Assembly: GCA_036365145.1 (NCBI GenBank)
Contig: JAEOAD010000029.1
Coordinates: 25,599,001 to 25,663,000, forward strand
Direction: 5' to 3'
Origin: Orientallactaga sibirica
Taxonomy: Eukaryota > Chordata > Mammalia > Rodentia > Dipodidae
Length of the DNA stretch: 64,000 nt
Under the pieces are notes generated by a model. The model was not told where the DNA came from and ran no database searches. It saw nothing but the letters and a program-made list of their open reading frames with translations. A program made the translations under genes and the position numbers. Below are positions 22,145-34,065 of this stretch, piece by piece; position 1 is the first letter of the stretch; each line of letters opens with the position of its first letter.

Positions 22145-22545
22145 TGTGCAACCCCTTTTTAATTTCACCTAGTTCTGTTTGATAATTTTAGGATTATTTT
22201 CTATGATACTGGAGTCCTGTTCAGAAATTTATTATCTATGCCTACATCTTGAAGTGTATTCCCTATTTCTCTAGCAGTTTTGGCATGTCAAGTTTTAGAT
22301 AAAGATTTCTTATTGTTTCAAATGAGATTTGTACAGGATATAAGATATGGATCTAATTTCATTTTGCTGCAGGTGGGTATCAAGTTTTGCAGGGAGCATT
22401 TGTCAGATAGATGGTCATATTTCCATTAAATGTTTTTGACTCATTTATCAAAAATTAGATGGCCAAAGTTTTGTGGGGTTACCTTCTCTATTCTATTCCC
22501 TTGGTCCATATATGTTTGTATTGATGCCAGTATTATACTGTCTTT

Positions 22546-23390
22546 GTGAGTATCTAAAACTAAACATCAAGAAAATAAAACAGCCAATCATCAAATGGAC
22601 AAATTGAGTAAATAGACATTTCACAAAAGAAGAAACATAAATGACCAACAGATATATTCAACATCTACAACAATCAGGTAAACACAAATTAAAACCACTT
22701 TGAGATATTATCTCACCCCATTCAGGATTATAAAGAAAACTGACAAGAATTGCTGGTGAGGTTATAGAAAAAGAAGCCTTACTCACTGCTGGTAGAAGTT
22801 CAATCTAGGACAGCCTTTATGGAAATCAGTATGGGGGATTTCTCAAAAAATTAAAAATTAAACTATTATATGACTTAACTGTACTCCTTCTGGGCAAATA
22901 TCCTCACTTCACATTCTACTACAAAGTTATTTATACATCCAGTTTTATTGCTGCTCTATTCCAATAGCTGTGAAATGGAGCCAGCCTAGATGTTCATCAA
23001 CAGATGATGGGATAATAAAATATGGTACACAGAATAATTTTACTTAGCAATAAAGAAAAATGAAAATTTCAGGAAAATGTTATTTCTTATATGCATACCC
23101 TAGCTAGTAATATATGCATATGAAGAAAGCAAACCTTAAAACCTAGAATGGTGACCAAGAGAGGGTAAAATGAGATGACAAGGAGAGAAGTGGGTGAAGA
23201 GTGGTAGGACCCTTGTGACATGCAAACAGAATTGGGAGAGGCTGGCAAAGAAGAGATAGAGTGGTTGAAGAGTAGAGAGAGCAAGAGAATTAACTAGAAT
23301 AAATTGTGTTTGAAAAGGCCATAATGGTATCTGAAACTTGGTATGCTAATTTAAAATAAAATATGATAATAAATAATGAAAAAGAATATC
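22546..23390 (+). mobile_element. LINE-1 ORF2 C-terminal region, sense, head-to-head with the preceding copy
   Basis: 'agccaatcatcaaatggac...catttcacaaaagaagaaac...gaccaacagatata...aaaaccactttgagatattatctcacccc' and 'gctgctctattccaatagctgtgaaatgg...ccagcctagatgttcatcaacagatgatgg' is the ORF2 3' part in sense. The second part is the inverse of 21400-21520. Frames are broken. Confidence 0.75.
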
Positions 23391-23699
23391 TACCTTTCAA
23401 AATATCTTATAAGGCAATAACCAAAATACCTAAAACTCTACAACTTTTTTTTTTATTAAGACAGTGCTTATAAAAGTGTTTCCTTGTAAGGAAACGAGAA
23501 AGGTACAAATGAAAAATATTGCTACTGTCAAACTTTTTTTTAATGTTCTTTTAAAATAAATAAATTTATTTATTCGTTTTGAACTTTGATTGTATTTAGT
23601 GTGAAGACATTACTATAAAAAGCATTTGGGAAACAAATGAGGAAATGTTACTGTGTACTTTACTGCTATCGAACATAAGAGTGTTATCATTTATTTTTT

Positions 23700-23995
23700 C
23701 TCTTGAATTATTTTATTACAGACGTACTTAGTATGGATACATCATGTGTTGGTGCCATACTTTCCCTCGACCCTTCCCCCAGTCCACTGGGGGCCCTGAT
23801 CAGTGGTGTTACATGTATTCCCCATGGGGTTGTGGATTATGAATTGTGGGAGCAGCAGTCTGTTATTGGGGAGAGGCAATACCTCTCCACTTCTCAGCCT
23901 TTACATTAATGGGTCAGATCCTGTATTTTGAGATCATGTATAAAGCCAATATGTACCATTTGATAATTTTCTTTTTTTTAAGTTAGTATCTTCTC
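23700..23995 (-). mobile_element. LINE-1 3'UTR relic, antisense
   Basis: 'tacatcatgtgttggtgccatactttccctcg...attccccatggggttgtggattatgaattgtgggagcagcagtctgttatt' is the reverse of 6640-6775. The block 24050-24430 may continue it. Confidence 0.6.
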
Positions 23996-24429
23996 TTTTT
24001 TCTTTCTCTCTGTCCTTCTCTCTCTCTCTTTGTATTGGTTATAGTTTTTTGTCTTCTTTCCTCCTGTCCCCATTTCCTTGAGGTCCCTCCTCAGTGAGGT
24101 TATTGGTGTTCACTGAAGGATAATTAGGTCCACAGTCAGTCTGGGGAGGTCGGCTGTGCCTCAGAATAGTTCTACTCACCTTGTGTCTCTTACAATCTCC
24201 CAACCCTTCTTCCACAACAATCCCTGAGGCTTAGCAGATCTGTTAGCAGATTAGTTTAGTGCTGAGTTCTTTATGGCCTTTGGGGTCTGCTTCCATGTGT
24301 TTTGGTTGACCACGGTGTCTGTTGCTGTTTCGATGGAGGTGGTTATCAGGCTAGCATTGGGAGAAATACTCATGTTGCTGCCTCCTCTGCAATTTCTTCT
24401 AGGCCCTGGTAGATGTGGTATAGGTGACA

Positions 24430-25978
24430 CATCAAACTTTTAGAAATAGTAATTTGAGGGACTGAAGGATTGTTAAGGTACTCAAGATTCATCTGTCAAA
24501 GATTCCAAGTACCCTCTCAAGAAACAGTGCTTATTGGTCAATGATACATAATCCACCTTACAGGTACAAAGAGGACTTACTGTTTTACTTGAATTAGGAA
24601 TGTAAATACAATTTTAATCATCATAATTTGATCAAAAGGATTATACTATTAATTTTAATAGCATTAAGTGAGTCACAGCTTCAATCACCTACAGCCATTA
24701 GTGAGATCCCAAACTGCCATATAAAATAGAAAAGAAACATAATTGATTTCAATGGAGAACCTGATTTAAAAAAAATGTCTTGAATCATGAGAAATTTAGT
24801 ATATACAAGATGTTAAAATTTTAAATAATATTTAATTATATAAATTAATGGCACTGCCAGATAATTGGATTGCATTTTCCAACCCCATTTTCCCATTTTC
24901 CAACCCCACCTTTACTAGAGGGTGGTACTTCATTGTGAAAATCAGAATAACAAGTTGTGCCAATAAAGCTCTAAGCTATGCTTCCTTTAAAGTTTAACTT
25001 TTGATTTTCAAAACTAATTTTTCTTGAAAAGCTGGTAAATAAAAAATGAATCTTTAGTTTTCCATAATTGTTTTCATGGTGTTATAGATGTTTTATGCTT
25101 CTTGTTTATTTCATAGAGCATACTTTTTCCTTAAAACTATTATTAAACAATAATGTTTCTTAGTATTATAGACATGTTAGAAATATGAAAATACAACAGC
25201 ATTTTAAAACTAATCATCTAAAGTCTGCTAAAAAATACTACTGGGAATTTCGGTGCAATGATGTTGAAATGGTAAATTAATGTTATGATATATCAATACA
25301 TCATCATATCTGAAGATATAAACTTGCAACCTACTTTAGTTATCACATTATATACTTCCTTATTTTACAGGCAGAAAATAAACTTAGAATGGAAAAAATG
25401 TCTACTGCTATAAATTTGACTTTAGGTGCCAAGGCTGGCATGCTCTGAGAATACAGAACCAGGTGTTAAGTCAACTTCAACCTCAAATCACCCAGGGAGG
25501 CAAAGATGGAACCCTTTCTCAGACTGGACTGATTCACAGGTTGAAGTTCTTGCCATCATAATCATGGGGTCATAGTTTCTTTACCAAGTTGTCACTATAG
25601 TAGAAAACTGCATTAGTAGAGCTGTGTCACAGTCTGCCACGGTTATTTTGAAAATGACAAAGTTTATTTAGAAAAATACAGTATCATTTCTGACTATGAT
25701 ATGTCACATCTTAGAATCTTTCTCAAACTCACTCTAGCTGTAACAAGGAACCTGTGCTAATCCTCAGACAATAGGAGGTAACAACACTACATAGCCTCTT
25801 GGGTACTGGTTGCAATACAGCGTATAACTGCTATTTTTAAAATTTTGCTATAGCTTTATATAAGGAGACTAGAAGTAAAACCATTAAGGCATTTGGAATG
25901 CAAAGCCTACTTAACAGATTAGTAAGAAGGCAGGACATTTTGCCACTGATTAATAAAAATCTATGAAAGTACATGCCC
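24430..25978. other. Repeat-poor AT-rich sequence
   Basis: No recognised repeat, exon or RNA gene in about 1.5 kb. Confidence 0.5.
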
Positions 25979-26283
25979 TGTTATAGTCAGGTTTACATTG
26001 CTGGCAGAAAAAACTCCCAACCAAGAGCAGATTGTGGGGGAAACAAGGTTTATTTTGGCTTACAGACTTGAGGGGAAACTCCATGATGGCAGAAAAAGTG
26101 ATGACAGGAGCAGAGGGTGGAAATCATCTCCTGGCCAACATTGGGTGGACAACAGCAACAACAGAATATGCCAAGCATGGGCAAGAAGAAGCTGGCTATA
26201 ACACTCCTAAGCTGGCCCCTAATAATACATTATCTCCAGGAGGCTTAACCTAGCATTGGGGACACCTGAATTAAACCACCACA
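25979..26283 (-). mobile_element. Complete solo MaLR-like LTR, antisense
   Basis: The minus strand starts TGTGGTGGTTTAATTCAG and ends CTGACTATAACA (305 bp), with AATAAA (reverse, 26049-26054) in 'GTAAGCCAAAATAAACC', the hallmark of this LTR family. Termini are clean TG...CA, but the flanks (left tgccc, right agcag) do not match, so the target duplication has decayed or been lost. Confidence 0.8.
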
Positions 26284-26449
26284 AGCAGAAGCTGGTGGAA
26301 AAGAAAGGATAAACTGCTCACCAGAAGTTACAGGTCTCCTCCCATTCATAGGATGTATTACATTGGATATCCTCTCTAGGTTACAAAGTTGACATCAGTA
26401 AGTTTAGCATAAGAAAAGGGAATCTTTTTGATTCCCAAAGTTAGTGCAC

Positions 26450-26620
26450 AATGCAGATAAAAATAGTCAACTACTGTGATGGAGTCTCTATTCATTATCA
26501 CCCTCTGTATTCCCATTGTACAGGTGACAAATCGAGAGCTGGGAATTGAACAGGGCCAGTAGACTTTGCACATTCATTGAGGTCAGATTAAAGGTCACCT
26601 GGAACCATAGCTCAATTTTC
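26450..26620 (+). repeat. MIR-like ancient SINE
   Basis: 'attatcaccctctgtattcccattgtacaggtgacaaa' followed by 'gagagctgggaattgaacagggccag' follows MIR's 'atccccattttacagatgagg' and 'agagctgggattcgaacccagg', with an internal deletion. Confidence 0.6.
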
Positions 26621-27351
26621 TATTCTATTCCTCTGACTCCTAATACTGTATATGTAAATACTTGGTCAACTGCAAAGCTTGGTATAAGCAAATGAGATTG
26701 TAGGTTTATAAACTAATACAGAAAGCCTTCACTTTCTAGTTCACTTCATGCTCCCCTCTCTCCAATATAATAATAGTTATTAATTGAAGCTAATCTCAAA
26801 TGTAAGGTTACTGACAGTTGAATATTTTAGTGGTAGGATATTTATACTACTTAAAAAGCCTACTATAGCTATTTTAAGGCTATTTAACCACTGTAACTGC
26901 CTGTTCTTTTCACACCACTCATAAAACTGCTGGCAGCAGTGTTTTTTAACTGAAGTAAGATTTTCATGAAATTTGACATTTAACAAATCTTAAAGTGTGA
27001 AATGCAGTAGTGTTGTGTACATGCACAATCATCCACATTCGTTGCCACTATTTAATCCCAGCCCAAGAACTATCACTCATTCATTCTCCTCTCCCCATCC
27101 TAACCAGCAGCTGGACACCACTCATCTTTTAGCCTTTGTGCATTAGCCTATTTTGAACATCATAGATATACAGTCATATGATCAGAAAACATTTAATTAG
27201 GCTTCATTAACAGTATAATCTTTTAAATATTAATCAATGCTGTAGCATGTATGATATTTGTAAAACAGAATATAGCTTTGATACTTGCTACAACATTAAC
27301 TGAATTGGGAATATACCTAGCAAAAGAATCACTGAGTCCTTTATTAAGTCC

Positions 27352-27546
27352 TTTTAAAATATTTTTATTTATTTATTTGAAAAAGAGAGAGAAAGAACAG
27401 GTGTGCAAGGGTTTTTGTCACTGCCAAAAAAAAGTCAAGATGCATACACCACTTTATGCATTTGGCTTTACTTGGGCACTGGGGAACTGAACGGGGCCAG
27501 TAGACTTTGCACACAAGTGCCTTTAACTGCTAATCCATTTCCCTAC
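27352..27546 (-). mobile_element. B2-like SINE, antisense, diverged
   Basis: 'tttatttatttatttgaaaaagagagagaaag...gtcaagatgcatacaccactttatgcatttggctttacttgggcactggggaactgaac...aagtgcctttaactgctaatcc' reads the SINE backwards. The 'gggccagtagactttgcaca' part differs from other copies (see findings). Confidence 0.75.
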
Positions 27547-28819
27547 CTTTAGCTCCTTTTTTAATAGCCAATGGAACCCACAGATTTCTCTAAAATAACT
27601 ATACATTTTTGTGTTCCAAGAGAGGGGTATCATTTAAGGTTACACATTTTCATCAATATTTGTAACTTTACATGATTGCTTTAGTGATTATAAAGTGGTA
27701 TCTCATTTTGTTTTCCATTTGTACTTTCCTAGTGACTACGGATGTTGTACAGATTTTCCTGTGATTATTGGGTTTTTGCACATTTTTGGAAAATACTATA
27801 TCTAAATCCTTTGACAATTTTTCATTGGGTTGTTTGTTTTCTGTTGTCAATTCATGAGAGTTTTCTTAATACATATTCTGACTACTCATACCTTGGTAGA
27901 TAACTCTGTGAGTCACAAATCTTTTGATGTAAAAAAGGTTTTTATTTTATTTTTGTAATTGTCATACCACTTGTCATATTCACTACTACGTTTACAAATA
28001 CAGGTTCTTGAAGATTTACTCTTAAGTTTTTCTGCAAAGCTTTGTACTTTTGTATTTATGTATGGGTAGTTATCTACTTTAAGGTCATTCTGTACATGGT
28101 GTGAGGTTAGGATCCAATGTCATTATTTTGCGTGTGTTAATCCTGTTGTTTTAGCTCCATCCATTGAAGAGTCAGTCATACCCCATTAAACAGTGTTGGC
28201 TCCCTTGTTGAAAATAAATTTGTCATAGGTATGTGGGTTTATTTTGTACTTTGAATTCTACTTGATTAATCTAAATGACTATACTTATGTCAGGACCACA
28301 CTGCCTTAACAAGTGTAAGTTGGTAGTAATTTTGAAGTTGGGAATCATAAGTCCTTTAAGTTTAATATTTTTAGAAATTATTTTAAATATTTTAAATCCC
28401 TTGTGATTTCTATGGACTTGAGATCAGATTATTTACTGTCACATGAATGTTTGTCTGCTCCTGCAAAAGTTTTACTGGAATGCTTTAAATGAATTGCATT
28501 GCATTTATAAATCAATTTAATGACTATTGTCATCTTAAGTATTCCCAGATATTTTTTTCAATCCTAAAATGGTAGATTTTCTTAATCTATTTTTGATTAC
28601 TGTCAGTGTACAGCATTGAATAATTCAATGTCATATTATGCATCTGGTATCCTATAACTTACCTGAATTTATTTCATTACTTTAATACATTTTTGTGGGT
28701 TATTTATAATTTCTTACATGTAATTACATCATCTACAAATTGAGTTCATTTTCATTCTGATCCTCCAACATGGATGCCTTTGCTGTTCCTTTCTTAATCT
28801 CTTGCCTAAAACTAGTATT

Positions 28820-29710
28820 GGTGCAAGATTTTGGGCTTCAGGTGGGGTCCTCTCAGATCTTTAAGTACCAATTTTTGGGTCCTTATTCTATTCAGCATAG
28901 AATTGATAAAAATTAACAACACAATAAGGGTAAATTATGGTTTATTTAGAGAAAAATATGAGTTTTGAAGTTTATGGTGGGGAAGATTAAGATCCAGAAA
29001 GGAAGCTAGCTGAAAGATTCAAAGCAGAGGAGAAATAAGATCCAGGAGGGAGGTTGAAATACTCAAACCAAAAAGAACTAATATCCAGGGAGGAGGTTAA
29101 GTGAATTAAGCCATAGAAGAATTTAGATTGAGGGAGAAGACTAGCTGAAAGACTCAAAACAAAGGACAATTCTCTTCCTTACCTCGCTGGAAAGGGGAGA
29201 GGGGAGATGAAGAGACACCCACATATCAAGGCAAAGACTAAGAACCAAAAATACCTAGGCAGAGCGAAATGCTCCCCTCTTCCCAATCAGGCTGGGAAGG
29301 AGAGAAACAGACTTACCTGCTTGTTCAGGCCAGATCATGGGGAAAAGTGAGAGCAGGTCACATGGGTAACCTCCTTTATATAGATCATACATCCAAATAA
29401 TATTTATCAGACTCAAGTATGTCAGGACAGACCTAATTAGGTCATGGACTCAGGGATGACCCAGAGAAGCTGAGATGAAGAAGCAGCAGGAAGTTCCTCC
29501 AGGCCAGTGTCACTGGCAGCCATCTTCGATGAGACAGGACAGGAAAGAGTTCCAGTTTTTCCAAGACAAACAAATGCGTCTCCTTGTTCCTTCTTTGGGC
29601 TTCTGCCCCTAACTTCCGGCAAAAACCTATCTTACTCCTGTTTCTCCTTCAGTCTTTACTGAGAATGACAAAAATAAACATATTGTCTCATCCTTAATAT
29701 AAGGAAAACA
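28820..29710 (-). mobile_element. LTR (ERV), antisense, inside old LINE-1
   Basis: LINE-1 sequence stops near 'aaaactagtattgg' and resumes at 'gttttcagttcc'. Between them is unrelated sequence whose minus strand starts TGTTTTCC, with a TATA-like 'TATATAAAGGAGG' (reverse near 29373) and AATAAACC (reverse, about 28940). These are the marks of a U3-R-U5 LTR. About 890 bp. No target duplication could be fixed. Confidence 0.55.
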
Positions 29711-30254
29711 GTTTTCAGTTCCTCTCTATTGAGTATGCTTTTATCTGTGGGCTTCGGAAAACAAATGTTCTTTATCTGGTTGGGAATGCTCTCTTTTATT
29801 GCTAGTTTACTGAAGATTTTTATGGTACTTCAGAAAGTACCATGTTTATCAACTTCTTATTCTGAACCTATTGAAATGACTATCTGTTTTTATTTTTGTT
29901 ACATTAGTGTGGTATATTTGATAAGTTGATTTTCATGTGTTGGAAAATATCATGTTCTTCAGATTTGATCATGTTGTATACTTACTTGATGTGCCGCTAG
30001 GTTAAGTTCACTAACATTTTTTGAGAATTTTTACATCCATATTTATGATACTATTCTGCAGTTCTCTTTCCTTACATCTCTGTTTAGCTTTTGCTTCATG
30101 GTAATCATGGCTTCATAGACTGAATTAGGAATTATTCTATTTATGTGAGATAGATTAAGAAAGCATAGCGATAATTTTTCATTGAAATTTCTCATACAGG
30201 AATTTTGGAGTTTCTCTGCCAATGTAACAATATATGTACTGCTACACTGATAAT

Positions 30255-30840
30255 TTGGGGGAGGATGTTCCCAGATCCTTGTCTTATTAATTTAAAGAAT
30301 GAAATCCAGACCAAAGGATAAAGATCAGAAAGATTTTATTGTAGAGCTTTAAGGAGGGTGATCTTTAAGAGAAGGGGAGCTTAAGGAAAGGAAGAAAGAC
30401 ATAACTCTTGCCAAAGGAGGCAAAACGGGCCATGAACTTAGAAGGAAGCAAGGCAGAGCTCTTCCCCAGGGAGGCAAGAGAGGGTTTAAGAAGCTCACCT
30501 CAAGACTCTGATTGGAGTTTTTGATAAGCACTGTGGATGTGCAGCTGATTTAATCTCTTAGTCTTGGTGTCAGGTGTCTGGAGTCAAGCTCTCTGGATAA
30601 GGGCAATACGTCTAGAAATCTTAATTTTCTCGGAAGGACCTTCTCAGAATGGAATAAAAGTACTCCCTAAGGGAGATAAGGAAAGGCTAGGCCCTTCTGA
30701 ACTTTTTGACTTGAAGTATGGTGTAATTGCCTAGATTTTTCCCTTATAGGCCCAAGAATAATTCCCACATTTAGTCAAGGAAAAAGCTATTTACATTGGG
30801 TTCCTGTCACCCTAAGCTGCCTAGTCAATTTGTATTACTT
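30255..30840 (-). mobile_element. LTR relic, antisense, related to 13769-14205
   Basis: 'agaaagattttattgtagagc' contains a reversed AATAAAA signal. Shared with the 14-kb copy: 'ggaagcaaggcagagctcttccccagggaggcaagag', 'cacctcaagactc', 'ctagaaatctt', 'tttagtcaagga', 'gcctag'. Edges approximate. Confidence 0.55.
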
Positions 30841-30929
30841 AATTTGGTCTATTCTTACTTGTTCTAGTTTGTTTTAGTTTTTTATTTTACAGTTTCTGAG
30901 GTAGTTTAAGGTAACAGTACCCCCCCCGC

Positions 30930-31341
30930 CATAAAAGCAGGGAATGTTCTTGAGCCTGTCCTTAGAGTCTCCATTCGCTAGAAGTCAGAGATGCTTCTGT
31001 TTTCTCCTTATGTCTTGCACAAAGGAGTTTCTGGTTGTTTTCCCATAAACTCAACTGGAGTCCCTCCCTAGGAAAGAGTTCCCCTTTCTTGGAGTTAAGA
31101 ATCCTGGAAGGATTAAACCTGAACTTGGAATTGTGATTGGTGAGTTAACCCAACACTCAAAACCTATAAATGACCCCAAGTAGACTTTAGTAGGCTCCTG
31201 CCTTCTAGCGGGCAGGAGCTTTCTGTACTCTTTCTCTTCTTTCCTTCACTAGACAAAATAACGTCTTTCTAAACTTAGTCCCTCTGTTCTTTGGACTTCG
31301 TGTCTTTGAATTCATAAAATACACACTAAAATTCTCACATC
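30930..31341 (+). mobile_element. Probable LTR, sense
   Basis: A promoter-like 'aaacctataaatgacccc' at about 31160, then 'ctcctgccttctagcgggcaggagctttctgtactc' (a possible hairpin) and 'ctttgaattcataaaatacac' give a U3-R-like order different from the neighbouring LINE-1. Termini not found, so this is tentative. Confidence 0.35.
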
Positions 31342-31349
31342 ATATCAGT

Positions 31350-31980
31350 GCATTGGCATATTGTATTTGTATTGGTGCATTGGCCAAGGAACCCCAATTC
31401 TCTTAACAATTCCTTATGACACAGTTAGATTACCAGTTTGACATATGTTGATACAAAAGACACAGTTCTCACCTCAAAGGAGATAAGAGATAGCTTATTC
31501 TGGAGCCAAATATGAGTGAAAATGGCCTGCGAGCACACATTTAGGTTATTCCAAATTCCATGTTCCAATGTGTTAAGAATTTCATGAAAGTTTTATATTT
31601 ACAGAACAAAAGAAAGTCATAAATCAAGGCACTTTTCAGATACATTGACTGACCATCAGGTAGGCAGGTTACAGTGAAGCTGGGACATCTCCACCCTAGG
31701 CCTCAGATGCTATCTGATGACATTCTTAGCCCTTGGGTTGGTAGAAGCTGGGGTCTGTTATTGCATTCGAAAAAGGATCAACTGATAGTCACCAGGATAT
31801 TAGTTCAGACAGAGAGTTGGGCAATAATTGGCTATTAAGGGGCTAAAGGTAGCCCAAGGTAATTTGGCTCTGACTTGCAACATTCCATCTCTCTATGATC
31901 ACAGAAGCTTTATCAGTCCATTCAGCCTTGCTGGAAATAGGTGCAACAGATAAATCTATTTTCTGGGAACTTTAGTTCAC
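31350..31980. other. Unassigned, perhaps another LTR relic
   Basis: 'acctcaaaggagataagagatagcttattctggagccaaatatgag' and 'cttgcaacattccatctctctatgatcacagaagc' do not match the surrounding LINE-1. They have the feel of a reversed rodent LTR, but no termini or polyadenylation signal were fixed. Confidence 0.25.
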
Positions 31981-32766
31981 ACATCATTCCTCATTTCTAA
32001 TGGTGGTATTGACAAAACCTTTCCTCTAGACACTGATTTCTTTGTATTTCATAAATCTGAGTGTACTCTGGCCTTGTTTTTACCGTTTTTAAAGTAAAAT
32101 ATTGCATTTGAGAGAAAAATATTTTTTCTTTGGTTCTTTAAGAATAACTTTATCTTTGGCATATTTGTGATTTTTTCCATATTTCTGTTGTTTCTGAATC
32201 CATTCCATTGTAATATTTCTGGATTACGATCTTTTAAAATTGTAGCTCATTTTGTGGCCTAATGTATTTTTTTAACCTAGAAAATGTCCTTGAGAAAAAT
32301 ATGCGTGCTCTACTATTTGTATGTAGATGCCTCTGCAAATGTCTGTAAAGTTAAGTTGTATGTTTTGTTCTTTGACATTTATACTTTGTATTTTTCTCTT
32401 TTGTTTTTGTCCATTAGTGATGTTTGCCTTTTTTATTTAATGATTATTTATTAAATTTCACTTATACACCAGACATCATAGTAAGCATTAAAGACACTAA
32501 ACTAGGTCATTGTATCTCTTCTAAGATTTTACAAGTTTTAAAGGGTGATAAAAATTAATAACTTAAGTAAAACAAAATGTCATTATATTTATAATGTGAA
32601 GTACTATTGAAGACAAGAAAGAATAAGGAAATCCATCAGCAAAGAGATTTTTTTAGATGATTCTCAGTTTGGGTGAAGAATTTGGGACATGAAATTAGAA
32701 AGATAATTTGTAACTGATTGGTTTGTAGGGTTTTGAATAATACCAAGTGTTTAAGAGTAAAGCTCA

Positions 32767-32994
32767 GGCTGGAAAGATGGCTTAGCAGTTAAGGCACTTG
32801 CCTGTGCAACCTATGAATTAATGTTCAACTCTCCCGGTCCCACCTAAACCAGACGCATAGTGACTCGAGTGTGCAATCTCGCAAATGTGCATGGGGGCAT
32901 TTGTCTGGGGTTCATTTTCAGTTGCTAAAGGCCCTGGTGTGCCCATTCTCTCTCTCTTTCTCTGCTTCTCTCTCTCAAATAAAAAGAAATTTTA
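32767..32994 (+). mobile_element. B2-like SINE
   Basis: 'ggctggaaagatggcttagcagttaaggcacttgcctgtgcaacc', 'gttcaactctcccggtcccac', 'ggccctggtgtgcccattctctctctc', tail 'caaataaaaagaaattt'. Box A and box B regions are recognisable. Confidence 0.9.
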
Positions 32995-32999
32995 AAAAT

Positions 33000-34060
33000 A
33001 GTAAAGTTCATATTGAAAGTAAAAGTTGACAAGCTTGAATATAAGGTAATGATCCTAAAAAGAAAGTTATGAAGATGAGAACTACTACATTAAATAAAGA
33101 AATGACACATAAAAGTCAGCTTGGAGGCTATTTGAAGGAGAGGATGGAAAGAATAAATGTACAGCCAATCAGAAAATATTGCACTGGTCAGAGATAAAAT
33201 CACCAGGGCCTCAATGAGGATAGTTGCCAATGGCAAACATATGTGGAGAAGGAAGACATGCATTTGCTGGGAAAGATGTGATGGAGTAAGTGATACATGG
33301 TCTATATTTCTGAATAAAGAAGGTAGATAGAGAGGTGTGGGATTACATAATATGTAGGATACAAGATCCAGGGTTAAATATGAAGCTAATTCATCCAGTT
33401 TTATAAATACTGAGTTTGAGATACATCCAAGTGGAGCTATTTAGTGGAGTATAAGCAATGCATGTAAGTAGTCCACAGGAGAGTTATAAAGATCAAAATT
33501 GGTAGTCATTGGCATACATATTCACTTAAATGCAGAGTTTGTAGTACTATACCCAAAGTTTGTATTTTTCATGAACATCAAAGCTACAGCATGAGATCAA
33601 GATATTCTAGAGAAAACATAAGGAAATAGGGCCTGGGTTCTTGGAAATGGCAACATGAAAAACTGAGAAGGAAGAACTGGCAAAGTCGACTGAGAATGAT
33701 GAGTTAAAATAAAAGTAAATGAATATCAAGAGGGAGGAGAGGTAAAAGTACCACATTCCATCGATTATGAGGATTTGAGTCAGTCAAACTGCATCTAGGA
33801 AATCCGTGGACTCCTCAAGTAGTGTACTTATAATAGAGAGGGCCTCCTGACATGTTTGTGGCTGTAAATAGAAAAATCTGGTTCCAGCCAAACCACAGTA
33901 TGACAGGCAGAAAGCTGGTGAAACACCTCCTGTACTCCAGACCCCTATGTACTTCCTAGTGACAAGTCTGACTGGATGTTCGTGGTTCATAGGTCAGCTG
34001 CTCTGAGGAGGGAGAATAGTGGAAAAGGAAGAGAGTAGATATGGTGGGATAATGGGCATA
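33000..34060. other. Repeat-poor sequence
   Basis: About 1 kb of unique-looking sequence. No exon, repeat or RNA gene recognised. Confidence 0.45.
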
Positions 34061-34065
34061 TTTTT

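Larger units (their letters stand above)
20735..22545 (-). mobile_element. LINE-1 3' part (3'UTR and ORF2 C-terminal region), antisense, interrupted
   Basis: 3'UTR-type 'accaagtgataggtttctttatgg' at 20764, then 'gagaacatgtagtatttgtatttctgagcctgggttacc' (reverse of the ORF2 C-terminus) at 21322, and 'ctattatgaatagagcagcaata'. After an LTR at 21790-22144 it resumes with ORF2 sequence to 'ttatactgtctttgtgag'. The frame is destroyed throughout. A SINE interrupts it at 20876-21148. Confidence 0.75.
27547..32450 (-). mobile_element. Old LINE-1, antisense, split by several LTRs
   Basis: LINE-1 antisense phrases occur in order: 'tgattataaagtggtatctcattttg' (27687), 'aattgtcatacc', 'gtgttaatcctgttgttttagctcc', 'aatgtcattattttgc', 'atgctttaaatgaattgcattgc', 'gttttcagttcctctctattgagtatgc' (29712), 'atgttctttatctggttgggaatg', and further RT/endonuclease-like phrases to 32400 ('atgcgtgctctactatttgta'). 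More diverged than the 51-58 kb copy. LTRs at 28820-29710, 30255-30840 and 30930-31341 lie within it. Confidence 0.6.

Noticed and set aside
23880..23950. 'cttctcagcctttacattaatgggtcagatc' looks at first like the U2 snRNA 5' end
   Set aside because: The conserved U2 branch-site recognition region does not follow, and the surrounding sequence is reversed LINE-1 3'UTR.
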